The notes beneath the pieces are model-generated. The model was not told the DNA's origin, made no database searches, and saw nothing but the letters and a program-made list of their open reading frames with translations. Below are positions 1-6,008 of a DNA stretch of 13,097 nt, one piece after another (positions within the stretch are counted from its first letter, which is position 1; the number at the start of each line of letters is the position of its first letter). A program made the position numbers and the translations under genes. This stretch comes from Baffinella frigidus. Its lineage: Eukaryota > Cryptophyceae > Cryptomonadales > Baffinellaceae. The DNA lies in assembly GCA_026770585.1 (NCBI GenBank), contig MU646785.1, positions 279,631-292,727 on the forward strand. The letters are read 5' to 3'.

Positions 1-19
1 CCCCCCCCCCCCCCCCCCC
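1..19. repeat. Poly-C homopolymer at window edge
   Basis: The first 19 bases are all C. Long C or G runs recur in the window (around 1356, 1560, 5010 and in each 228-bp unit near 11030), so this may be genuine. A homopolymer exactly at the edge could also mark a contig or assembly boundary. Confidence 0.8.
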
Positions 20-24
20 TCTAT

Positions 25-185
25 CCACACAGCAGACTTCGAAGGGATTTCGAATAACCCCTAAGCGATAAGACCAGGACCCTACGGTAGGCAATCCGTA
101 GGGACATAGTGGGGGTTCCTACGGATAAGGTAACGGAAACTCGGGCTCTCACAGCCCGAAAATCCCTTCGAAGCCCGCTGTGTGG
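25..185. mobile_element. MITE-like inverted-repeat element, CCACAC family
   Basis: The left end (25-52, starting CCACACAGCAGACTTCGAAG) is repeated in reverse complement at 157-185, with two mismatches and one indel over about 28 bp. The 161-bp interior has no open frame and carries the palindrome CCTACGGTAGG at 81-91. The same kind of ends bound two copies at 2485-2623 and 2750-2886. This looks like a non-autonomous DNA-transposon derivative. It lies 17 bp downstream of the hcp stop codon, so it may fall in the 3' UTR or terminator region of that gene. Confidence 0.65.
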
Positions 186-202
186 GTAGTCACAAATCTC
201 AA

Positions 203-301
203 TTACGAGGCGCCCGGGGCGGCAGTCATGATCTTGATATCCTCCGGGACATCTCCGGGAAGCAGGATCCCGAAGTCCTTCACCAGCACGTTCAGCACGT
301 C
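203..301 (-). CDS. hcp: hcp terminal exon with TAA stop
   Basis: The exon is 99 bp: 32 codons plus TAA (plus-strand TTA at 203-205). The acceptor reads CCCCAACTCCAG, then GAC GTG CTG. The product runs VLNVLVKDFGILLPGD and ends in APGAS. It matches the end of Hcp in position and in the VLNVLV motif, and the tail is a few residues longer than in typical bacterial proteins. The exon starts immediately after the telomere-like block. Confidence 0.8.
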   Translation of the reverse strand, partial: DVLNVLVKDFGILLPGDVPEDIKIMTAAPGAS

Positions 302-806
302 CTGGAGTTGGGGGTGTGGGGTTTGGGGTTTAGGGTGTAGGGTTTGGGGTTTAGGGTTTAGGGTTTGGGGTTAGGGATTAGGGTTTAGGGATTAGGTGTC
401 AGGGGTTGGGGATTAGGGGTTAGGGGTTAGGGGTTACGGGTTAGGGGTTAGGGGTTACGGGTGAGGGGTCAGGGGTTGGGGGTTGGGGGTTAGGGGTTAG
501 GGGTTAGGGGTTAGGGGTTAGGGGTCAGGGGTCAGGGGTTAGGGATGAGGGTCAAGGGTTCAGGGTTTACGGTTTACGGTTTACGGTTTAGGGGTCAAGG
601 GTTAGGGGTTGGGGGTTAGGGTTCAGGGTTCAGGGGTCTAAACCTGGGTGGTTAAGGGGATTGCACCTGGGTGTTTTAGGGTTAAGGAGTTAGGGTTCAG
701 GGTTTAAACCTGGGTGATAAACGCGGGAAGGACGGGCCCGACGCGGATCGGGCGGAGGCCGAGGTGGAGGCACGTGAGGAGGACTGCGATGGCCTTCTGT
801 TCGTAC
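203..806 (-). CDS. hcp: Hybrid cluster protein (hydroxylamine reductase), C-terminal two exons
   Basis: Two minus-strand exons (806-710 and 301-203) join in phase 0 and encode the last 64 residues of a hybrid cluster protein, then TAA. Recognisable Hcp blocks are YEQKAIAVLLTCLHLG, VGPVLPAF and VLNVLVKDFGI, followed by a short acidic tail. Known of the family: Hcp carries an oxygen-bridged hybrid Fe-S cluster and reduces NO or hydroxylamine, countering nitrosative stress. The Glu of the (Y/F)EQK motif is a cluster ligand about 60 residues from the C terminus, matching the 62 residues seen here. The cysteine ligands lie further upstream. I found no CGKYR-, CNDAY- or GGCDG-type exon on the minus strand up to 13097, so this is either the end of a gene with very distant exons or a truncated remnant. 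The visible exons are uninterrupted. Confidence 0.8.
302..709 (-). repeat. Telomere-like repeat filling the last hcp intron
   Basis: On the plus strand this stretch is a degenerate array of 6-8 bp G-rich units (GGGTTTA, GGGGTTA, GGGTTAG, GGGGTCA, GGTTTAC). The units derive from TTTAGGG/TTAGGG and mutate at one or two bases. It begins and ends at the splice sites of the two hcp exons, so it makes up essentially the whole 408-bp intron. This is an interstitial telomeric sequence. The transcribed (minus) strand would be C-rich (CCCTAAA-like), which supplies a pyrimidine-rich stretch before the acceptor. Confidence 0.85.
710..806 (-). CDS. hcp: hcp penultimate exon
   Basis: The exon is 97 bp: one base completing an upstream codon plus 32 codons. 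The acceptor reads CTCGTACCAG followed by GTACGAACAG, and the donor reads CACCCAG followed by GTTTAAACC. The completed codon before YEQK would be Trp if the missing exon ended in TG, as in the family motif SW(Y/F)EQK; this is inference. The exon holds the EQK cluster-ligand motif and the LPAF strand. It sits between a 7-bp GGGTGCA minisatellite (upstream intron) and telomere-like repeat (downstream intron). Confidence 0.8.
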
Positions 807-816
807 CTGGTACGAG

Positions 817-959
817 GGTTGATGGTTGAGGGTTCAGGGTGCAGGGTTGAGGGTGCAGGGTGCAGGGTTGAGGGTGCAGGGTGCAGGGTGCAGGGTGCAG
901 GGTGCAGGGTGCAGGGTGCAGGGTGCAGGGTGCAGGGTGCAGGGTGCAGGGTGCAGGGT
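817..959. repeat. GGGTGCA 7-bp minisatellite
   Basis: About 20 units of a 7-bp repeat, GGGTGCA with GGGTTGA and GGGTTCA variants. The G-rich core and 7-bp period are shared with the TTTAGGG-like array, so this is probably a telomere-derived variant. It lies directly upstream of the hcp penultimate exon, inside the preceding intron if that gene is intact. It generates open frames in all six frames (VQGAGCR-type and TLHPAPC-type), which are repeat artefacts. Confidence 0.9.
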
Positions 960-1025
960 CCCCGAAGCCACGCCCTTCGCGCGCGTGCTGCAACCCCTGG
1001 CGGTGGAGGGTAAAGGGTCACGCAG

Positions 1026-1088
1026 GCCGATCTCAAGAACGAAGTCGACGCCGCGGCTCTCACGGTGGCCGATCTCAAGAACGGAGGG
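1026..1088 (+). other. Possible orphan exon with ADLKN repeats
   Basis: After a plausible acceptor (GGGTCACGCAG) the plus strand reads ADLKNEVDAAALTVADLKN followed by Gly-Gly. The ADLKN pair, 15 residues apart, recalls proteins built of degenerate AxLK repeats. In DNA it is two copies of GCCGATCTCAAGAAC. No good donor follows, and a stop codon (1011-1013) lies just upstream in frame. It is antisense to the inferred hcp transcription unit. It may be an exon fragment caught in repeat DNA or a chance reading. Confidence 0.25.
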
Positions 1089-1107
1089 TCGAGGGTCGAG
1101 GGTCTCG

Positions 1108-1181
1108 GTGAGGACCGAACGTGGACCACTTAAGGGGGTATGTTGACATACCCCCTTAAGTGGTCCACGTTCGGTCCTCAC
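1108..1181. repeat. Perfect 74-bp palindrome
   Basis: Arms of 36 bp (1108-1143 and 1146-1181) are exact reverse complements separated by only TG. Each arm contains CACTTAAGGGGGTATG, which resembles the end CACTTAAGGGATA of the 105-bp MITE family in this window. It could be two element ends fused head to head. A perfect palindrome of this size should form a cruciform or hairpin and would be unstable in cloning and short-read assembly. Confidence 0.95.
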
Positions 1182-1199
1182 ACCCTTCTGGTGTCAGAG

Positions 1200-1240
1200 G
1201 GTTTAGGGTCGAGGGTCGAGGGTCGAGGGTCGAGGGTCCC
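1200..1240. repeat. GGGTCGA 7-bp tandem repeat
   Basis: About five units of GGGTCGA with a leading GGGTTTA. A second short run of the same unit occurs at 1085-1103, on the other side of the 74-bp palindrome. This is another G-rich 7-bp derivative of the telomere-like family. Confidence 0.85.
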
Positions 1241-2117
1241 CCCCACACTTTATGCGGCACGGTCGTGGGCTTCGGGCGGGTTCCGGGTGGGTGGATCGGG
1301 CGGGTGTAGGGTTTAGGGTGTGGGGTTATTGCGAAGGAGGGGCGGGTACGGTGTGCCCCCCCCCCGCCCCGACTATCACGGTCCTGTCGCGTGTCTCCCT
1401 GTGGCAGTTCAGGGTGTGGGGGGTAACATTGATTGTACTGCAGTAAAATCAAACTAGCCCAGAGCCGCGCACGACGCGCACGGTGCAGGTACGAATTACA
1501 CCTTTGTTTATCGGGGTGTATAGTGGATAATTAGGGGAGTGGAGAATCGGTGGCGTGGTGGGGGGGGGTACAGAATTTGTTGAATTTAGGACCCCTGGGC
1601 GTGAGTGGGGAACTCCGACATGTTTGAGGTGAACCTCCGGAACCCACGCACACTCGGAGCCAGAACATTTCGCCTGAGTCAACCCGCCCTCAAAGCCAGC
1701 GCCTTAAGTCAAATGCCTGCTCCCAGAGCAGGTCTATCTAAACGAAATGGCAACTTACTGCCGAGGATCAGCTTTGTTGACTTACGGTAAAACATCCTGG
1801 CTGGCAGTGAAGTACTCGAGGACTTGTGCTCCTCCGGAACCCCACTACTGAAAAGCCTTAGACCACCCTGTCCATCCAATCGTTTCAAAATGGATTTGGG
1901 TTTAAAAGGAAGTCTTGGTAGTAAAAAAAAGATAAATCATTTTAAAGCGTTTTTTTCTGCTTTCAAATGTGGCCAGCAACAACTTTAGGGGTGGGAATTG
2001 GAGCCGTTCGGGGACGGATTTCGTCCCCCCGGGGGCTGCGGGTTTTCAGTAGCAGTCCTCGAGCACTTGGGTTCCGGAGGCCCCGCGTACGGTACAGGAC
2101 CCTGGGGATAAAGTCAC
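1241..2117. other. Unassigned region without a recognised gene
   Basis: This holds scattered telomere-like traces (1305-1325), a C run near 1356, G runs near 1560, and a more complex AT-richer part at 1640-1990. A frame from 1792 to about 1987 is open on the plus strand and contains the basic, lysine-rich peptide GSKKKINHFKAFF, but I recognise nothing in it. CTCGAGGACT near 1816 and its loose inverse near 2058 hint at a decayed inverted-repeat element. I found no convincing exon on either strand. Confidence 0.5.
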
Positions 2118-2256
2118 TCCAGCCATCCTACACGGGACTATATCCCCAGAAGGACCCCAGTCAATCCGGCCATCCTACACGGGACTAAATCTGGTCATCC
2201 TACACAGGACTCCGGTCATCCTACACGGGACTATATCCCCAGAAGGACCCCTTGGC
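2118..2256. repeat. Short tandem and interspersed repeats (CATCCTACACGGGACT)
   Basis: The motif CATCCTACACGGGACT occurs four times (near 2128, 2174, 2197 and 2217), once with a single change. Two copies are followed by ATATCCCCAGAAGGACCCC. The arrangement is a compound tandem duplication with unequal units. No coding signal is seen. Confidence 0.8.
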
Positions 2257-2310
2257 GGGTAGGACGGGAACTCTGACTCTGGGAGAAGAACTCCAGAGGA
2301 CATTGAGGCA

Positions 2311-2484
2311 GTAGTAGATAGAGAGCTCGCGGGAAAACTTGGCCGATTTTACAGAGAAACGTGTTCAGAATTTGTGCCAGAATCGTTTAGATGGACCGTT
2401 TACATGTCACGTCCTGGTAAAAAATCTTGATTTCTGAAAAACTTTCTTGAGATCGGCCAAGTTTTTCCGCAAGCGCTCTACTAC
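2311..2484. mobile_element. Inverted-repeat element with GTAGTAGA ends
   Basis: The left end 2311-2349 (GTAGTAGATAGAGAGCTCGC, continuing into AAAACTTGGCCGAT) recurs in reverse complement at about 2451-2484, with several mismatches and one short deletion. The roughly 174-bp interior is AT-richer than its surroundings and has no open frame. The element abuts the next one, whose CCACAC end begins at 2485, so the two appear inserted back to back. It is MITE-like; I see no clear target-site duplication. Confidence 0.6.
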
Positions 2485-2623
2485 CCACACGGTGGGCTTC
2501 GAGGGTTTTGGGACCCCTAGATTTAGCGGTAACGTGACCAAATTTGCACCAGAAAATCCTTAAAGTTAACTACCCACAGGGTAAGTTGACTTTGTGATGA
2601 AAAGTCCGTAGTCCACTGTGTGG
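2485..2623. mobile_element. MITE-like element, CCACAC family (copy 2)
   Basis: A 139-bp segment starting CCACACGGTGGGCTTCG and ending in the inverse CGTAGTCCACTGTGTGG. It is flanked by TAC on both sides, a possible 3-bp target duplication. Its sequence is repeated in the opposite orientation at 2750-2886, making a roughly 400-bp inverted pair. The ends match the element at 25-185. Confidence 0.65.
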
Positions 2624-2749
2624 TACCCGCACCGGTGCGTGTCCTCCGAAGGCGCGCTGTGAGGACCGGGTCCAGAACGAGCCCGCCTCGGGCCATTAGA
2701 TCGACTGTATCCGGGGTAAGCCCAGGACGAGCCCGCCTCTGGTCACCCA

Positions 2750-2886
2750 CCACACGGTGGGCTACGCACCTTTCATCAAAAGTCAACTTGCCCTAGGCAA
2801 TTGACTTTAAGGATTTTCTCGCGCAATTTGGTCACGTAACACCCCGAATTCCAGCCCCAACGAAACCTTCGTAGCCCACCGTGTGG
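2750..2886. mobile_element. MITE-like element, CCACAC family (copy 3, inverted)
   Basis: A 137-bp copy of the 2485-2623 element in reverse orientation. It has the same ends (CCACACGGTGGGCTACG and its inverse) and a largely alignable interior. A 28-bp direct repeat (TTAGATCGACTG, then ATCCGGGGTAAGCCC) lies between the two copies at 2696-2723 and again directly after this one at 2887-2914. That suggests a duplication or insertion history at this spot. Confidence 0.65.
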
Positions 2887-3002
2887 TTAGATCGACTGAA
2901 TCCGGGGTAAGCCCTATTTCTCGCGCGGGCGCGCAGACGCGGGTGGGTCTAATCTCGGAACATAACAGAATCTGTGGTGTACAAAGACTTTTACAGCCGA
3001 TT

Positions 3003-3041
3003 TATGCTATTTTAAGCCTCGTTTTTGCCTAAAATAGCATA
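3003..3041. repeat. AT-rich hairpin
   Basis: TATGCTATTTTAAGC at 3003-3017 pairs with TGCCTAAAATAGCATA at 3026-3041, with a near-perfect stem. It is probably the end of a decayed inverted-repeat element; no gene uses it as a recognisable terminator. Confidence 0.7.
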
Positions 3042-3135
3042 TCCACCCCTATCTTCGGCGTTGGAAGCCGTAAGATACACAACAGATGATGGCATGTTCC
3101 GAAATGAAATCGTCGGGCGGCGTCGCGCGCCTGAC

Positions 3136-3183
3136 TGTCTGTCTGTCTGTCTGTCTGGCTGTCTGTCTCTGTCTTTCTGCCTC

Positions 3184-3251
<68 letters not shown>

Positions 3252-3256
3252 GCTGG
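3136..3256. repeat. (GTCT)n microsatellite
   Basis: About 120 bp of GTCT/CTGT units with interruptions (CTCTGTCTTTCTGCCTCTCT occurs twice). It generates Cys-Leu-Ser-Val frames on the plus strand and Asp-Arg-Gln-Thr frames on the minus strand, which are artefacts. The reverse-complement repeat (GACA)n lies at 4333-4367. Confidence 0.95.
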
Positions 3257-3404
3257 CTGGCTCTGTCTTTCTGCCTCTCTGTCTATGTCTCTCACACACA
3301 AGACATAAAACACACCTCGCGGCGGCTGCACCGGTGCGTGGGTCGACCACAGGTCGGAGAATAGATGGTCTCAGACAAGCCGGTGTGAGACTAGCGCTAT
3401 CAGA

Positions 3405-3495
3405 CTAGAAGGTCGGAGACTAGAGGGTCGGTGACTAGAGGGTCGCACACAAGAGGGTCGGTGACGAGAGGGTCGCACACAAGAGGGTCGCAGAC
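3405..3495. repeat. GAGGGTCG 15-16 bp tandem repeat
   Basis: About six units alternate between AGAGGGTCGGTGACTAG and AGAGGGTCGCACACA. They lie immediately downstream (in minus-strand terms) of the donor of exon 5 of the zinc-cluster gene, so they fill the start of the following intron. Confidence 0.8.
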
Positions 3496-3576
3496 CTGCG
3501 GGTGGCCGTGGTGCGGGTGGTAGCCCGGAGGCAGCATGTGCCCCCCGTGCTGATGCATCCCCGGCGGCTGCGAGGA
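3496..3576 (-). CDS. Zinc-cluster gene exon 5 (candidate)
   Basis: 81 bp, phase 0 at both ends. The acceptor is CCCCCGGTGCAG followed by TCCTCGCAG, with a consensus branch point TACTAAC at 3602-3596, about 20 nt before the acceptor. The donor is CACCCGCAG followed by GTCTGC. It encodes a His/Pro/Gly/Met-rich peptide (MHQHGGHMLPPGYHPHHG), similar in style to the tail of exon 3. No following exon was recognised. Confidence 0.6.
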
Positions 3577-4333
3577 CTGCACCGGGGGCATGCCAGTTAG
3601 TATCCCTCAAGTGCCCAGTAGGCTCCTACGCCCTACCGTAGGGCCCTACGACCTGTCTAGGACCTCTTGCGGGTCAATTTTGACCGGCTGGCCACTTAAG
3701 GGATACCGGTCACCATGTGCATACCAGTCACACAATGTGAGCCAACCCACGCAGGGTGTGTTGGCGTGTGCCCCCCACGTGCTGGGATGACTGTTCTCGC
3801 CAAGCCAGAAACGAAGAGTCAACACTTGAGGGTGTGCACGCCGGTAGGAAAAGGCGCTCGATGCTGTTTGCATCCAAAATACCCAGTGGTGTGGATGATC
3901 ACGACGCGTGGAGCATCACGGCGAGAGGGGCAAATCCCATATTATACCGGTAGAGGCAGGCAGGCAGGCTTTCATATTATACCGGTAAATACCGGTGAAA
4001 GCTTTCCTCTCAGATACCCAGGTGTTCTGGATGATCACGGCAGAGGGGAGAGGGGCAGGCAGGCAGGCTTGCTGGGTGCTTTGCTTTGCCACCAAAGATT
4101 TCAATACCCAGGTGTTGTGGATGATCACGGCGAGAGGGGCAAGCAGGCTTTCTGGGTGCTTTGCTTTGCCAGCAAAGCTTTCTCTGCGCTTGCTCTTGCT
4201 CAGCAAAGCTTTCTTTGCTCTTGCTCTTGCTGGTTGTGTTGCTTTGCTTTGCTTACAACGCAAAGCAACCAGCAAGAGAAAGAGAAAGAGAAAGAAATAA
4301 AGAAATACAAGAAGAAGAGAAAGAAAGAAAGAA

Positions 4334-4366
<33 letters not shown>

Positions 4367-5831
4367 GGGCGCACCTGCGACTGCCCCAGGATTGACAGCA
4401 GATGCCCCATCTGCATCTGAGACAGCTGCCCCCCCTGCTTGTAGGGGTTCAGGTTGAGGGTTCGAGGTTGAGGGTTGAGGGTGTAGGGAGTAGGGTATAG
4501 GGTATATGGTATAGGGTTTGAGGTTTAGGGTTTAGGGCTTAGGCGCCATCGGAATGAATGAAATGCAGTGGATATCCATAAAACCGCGAAATGCCAGGTG
4601 TTCCAGAGCGGAATGTAACCGAGTGCGACTGGCAGCGCATCGGAATGATGAAATGTACATTGGAATGATGAAATGCATTGGATATGCCGAGCAGAGGGTA
4701 TGCCCCTCCCTACTCAATGAGTGTCTCTCCTACCACTTGGTGCGGTCCCCTCACGGTCCCACCAAACTGCGAGAGCCCAGGTGTTCCAGTTCCAGAGCGG
4801 AATATGGCCGAGCGCCTCTGGAGGCACAACCCACTCGGGGCGGGTTTTCAATTGAAGGTTGAGGGCTGCGGGCTGAGGGGTTGCGTGTACGAGTGTAGGT
4901 CATATGGGGGTTCCGAGGGGTGATCGTGGCTACCTGCGCGCCCCCCACAAACCCCTGAAGCCCTCCCCCGTCAAACGCCCCCGATGGCGGGAACTGCCCC
5001 ATCCCCCCGACCCCCCCCCCCTCCCCCCCGCCCATGTGCCCGCCCCCCGGCCCATACCCGTAGTGCATTCCGTACCCCCTGCCATCCTGCGACATGCCGC
5101 CCTGCTCGGAGCCACCTGCCGCGCCGTTCCCTCCCGAAGGGCGGCTCTCCTGCGACGCGACGCACTTGTCGGCCCGTCCGCGCGATACGCACCGCCCGCC
5201 TGCCGGTCGCAAGTCGGCCCGTGTGAGCGAGCGCGTACGCGTGGCGCTCAGTGAGCACCTTGCAACATCATGGCGAGGGGTTGTGTCGGAGGGGCAAAGA
5301 AGAGCGAACGCAGATTTCAACGGTGTTCGTGCACTCACGGTTTGTGGGATGGGGAGAGGAGGCAGGGAAGGCTCACATGGCTGCTCCCGGTCGCATCGGA
5401 GCTTGGATTTGGCGCAGAATGAGCAGGTGGAGCGCACGGTCGGACTCGCGCACTCCTCTCCTCGCCGGACGCAATTTTGGCACGGACGCGTAGTGTCGCA
5501 CCTGATCTTGACCTGCACAATCCACAAGAGACGCGTGTGCGCGAAATTTCAGCAGGCATGATTCAGTGTCCGGAGAAGTCGCTGCACGCAAAGCAGTGTT
5601 GGGGGGGTGCGTTCTTACCTTCCGGCACGCTAGGCAGGCTGCTCCCGCCATCCGCTTTCGAAGGCGCCTCTTCGGGCCTGCGCCGCCTCCGTCACCTCCG
5701 CCGGTCTCCCCGCAACTCACCGCGACAAGTGCGTCGAGGGGACCGGTCGGCAAGGTGGAGCCGGCGGAATCCGAGTGCGGTACCGCAAACAGGCCTTCGG
5801 AACGCGGCGGCTGTGGCTGACGCTCCGACAT
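3496..5831 (-). CDS. Putative transcription factor with two tandem Zn2Cys6 clusters (five exons, 3' end not found)
   Basis: The spliced model has five exons (5831-5619, 5512-5377, 5199-4934, 4434-4375, 3576-3496) and 252 codons without a stop. The first ATG after an in-frame stop is at 5831. Residues 54-60 (KRRLRKR) are a basic, NLS-like stretch. Cluster 1 is C66-x2-C69-x6-C76-x5-C82-x2-C85-x6-C92. Cluster 2 is C101-x2-C104-x6-C111-x5-C117-x2-C120-x8-C129. Both fit the fungal-type Zn2Cys6 pattern, and the RCD after the third Cys is typical. Known of the family: six Cys bind two Zn ions and the fold contacts DNA in the nucleus. Intron 1 splits cluster 1 and intron 2 splits the codon of C117; that splicing restores both patterns exactly is strong evidence for the model. 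Residues 130-252 are low-complexity (Gly, then Met-Gln-Leu, then His-Pro-Gly), as in activation or disordered regions. Target genes are unknown. The coding region probably continues beyond 3496. Confidence 0.75.
3596..3602 (-). promoter_or_regulatory. Consensus splice branch point TACTAAC
   Basis: The minus strand reads TACTAAC about 20 nt upstream of the exon 5 acceptor. The first two bases belong to the terminal inverted repeat of the adjacent 105-bp element (3601-3705). The branch point therefore straddles the element boundary. Confidence 0.5.
3601..3705. mobile_element. MITE-like 105-bp element, TATCCC family (copy A)
   Basis: The ends are TATCCCTCAAGTG and its inverse CACTTAAGGGATA. The interior includes CCTACCGTAGG and the stretch AGGACCTCTTG. 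Copies at 7164-7272 and 8667-8771 are in the opposite orientation and share the same order of motifs. It has no coding capacity. It sits at the 3' end of intron 4 of the zinc-cluster gene. Confidence 0.75.
3878..4190. repeat. Imperfect tandem repeat in intron 4 (ACCCAG...GGATGATCACGGC)
   Basis: Three diverged units (starting near 3878, 4014 and 4108) share TACCCAGGTGTTGTGGATGA, then GATCACGGCGAGAGGGGC, then GCAGGC runs and GGGTGCTTTGCTTTGCC. Between units lie two direct copies of CATATTATACCGGTA. The minus-strand open frame across this stretch is interpreted as intron, because it is repetitive and bounded by the splice sites of exons 4 and 5. Confidence 0.75.
4190..4367. repeat. CTTTGCTCTTGCT repeats, snap-back, (GAAA)n and (GACA)n tract
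   Basis: CTTGCTGGTTG at about 4225 pairs with CAACCAGCAAG near 4265, separated by TTGCTTTGC copies and making a snap-back structure. This runs into (GAAA)n (to 4334) and (GACA)n (4335-4367). On the minus strand the (GTCT)n tract starts 7 bases after the exon 4 donor. Confidence 0.85.
4375..4434 (-). CDS. Zinc-cluster gene exon 4 (candidate)
   Basis: 60 bp, phase 0 at both ends. The acceptor is CCCTACAAGCAG; an alternative acceptor lies 9 bp on. The donor is CAGTCGCAG followed by GTGCGC. It encodes GGQLSQMQMGHLLSILG plus QSQ. It is flanked upstream by telomere-like repeat and downstream by (GACA)n and (GAAA)n microsatellites, so it stands out as the only complex sequence there. The gene assignment rests on phase and strand only. 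Confidence 0.6.
4443..4542. repeat. Telomere-like repeat in intron 3
   Basis: A degenerate G-rich array (GGTTGAGGGTTGAGGGTGTA, GGGTTTAGGGTTTAGGGCTT) abuts the exon 4 acceptor. On the transcribed strand it is C-rich, as in the last hcp intron. This is a second case of telomeric repeat directly upstream of an acceptor. Confidence 0.8.
4543..4933. repeat. Intron 3 body with short repeats
   Basis: ATCGGAATGATGAAATG-like units recur near 4547, 4638 and 4661. CCAGGTGTTCCAGAGCGGAA occurs near 4592, and a related copy near 4778 carries an extra TTCCAG. No coding signal is recognised. On the minus strand a 12-base segment near 4763 has AG and GTGAGG borders, but it is too short to call an exon. Confidence 0.55.
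4934..5199 (-). CDS. Zinc-cluster gene exon 3
   Basis: 266 bp. The acceptor is GACCGGCAG followed by GCGGGCGG; the donor is GGCGCGCAG followed by GTAGCC. Its first two bases complete Cys117, and GRCVSRGRADKC completes cluster 2. The rest is Gly/Met/Tyr-rich (GYGMHYGYGPGGGHMGGGE), a low-complexity tail. The runs of C on the plus strand here are the complement of Gly codons. Confidence 0.75.
5377..5512 (-). CDS. Zinc-cluster gene exon 2
   Basis: 136 bp, phase 0 in and phase 1 out. The acceptor is TTGTGCAG followed by GTCAAGATC; the donor is CAGCCAT followed by GTGAGCC. It encodes the remaining four Cys of cluster 1 (RCDTTRPCQNCVRRGEEC) and the first half of cluster 2 (CSFCAKSKLRCD). The last base T is the first base of the Cys117 codon. 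Confidence 0.8.
5619..5831 (-). CDS. Zinc-cluster gene exon 1
   Basis: 213 bp, 71 codons from ATG at 5831 (MSERQPQPPRSEG). The donor is CGGAAG followed by GTAAGAACG. It ends with the first two cysteines of cluster 1 (ACLACRK). The frame is open upstream to a TGA near 6020 but without another ATG, so this start is preferred. The middle is Gly-rich (GETGGGDGGGAG), followed by the basic stretch. Confidence 0.75.
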
Positions 5832-6008
5832 CCGAACACCGGTGGAATGCGGGCCAACCGGTGCGGGTCGGCAAAGGCGGCGGGGAGGGGTATGGCGAGG
5901 GAGAACAGGAGGGGGGACAAGGTGACGCGAAGGGGTGCGCGTTGTCGGTCCAAACGCGGTCTCGGAGCAAGGATCGGACTTCGGCTCGGCGCGCGCCGAA
6001 GATAACAA

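Noticed and set aside
697-1181. Several overlapping frames on both strands reading VQGAGCR or TLHPAPC
   Set aside because: They are translations of a 7-bp repeat, which is open in all frames; there is no codon or domain evidence.
3012-3408. Frames rich in CLSV or TDRQ repeats
   Set aside because: They come from the (GTCT)n microsatellite.
3715-4416. 226-aa plus-strand and 166-aa minus-strand frames
   Set aside because: Repetitive intron sequence and microsatellites. Only the first codons of the minus frame (4434-4375) look like a genuine exon, ending at a GT donor.
4760-4780. A 12-base micro-exon candidate on the minus strand with AG and GTGAGG borders
   Set aside because: Too short to support without transcript data; such borders arise by chance.
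203-5831. A single fusion gene from the Zn2Cys6 exons to the Hcp C terminus
   Set aside because: Exon 5 ends in phase 0 while the Hcp exon needs a phase-1 predecessor. No linking exon was found, and such a domain fusion is not known to me.
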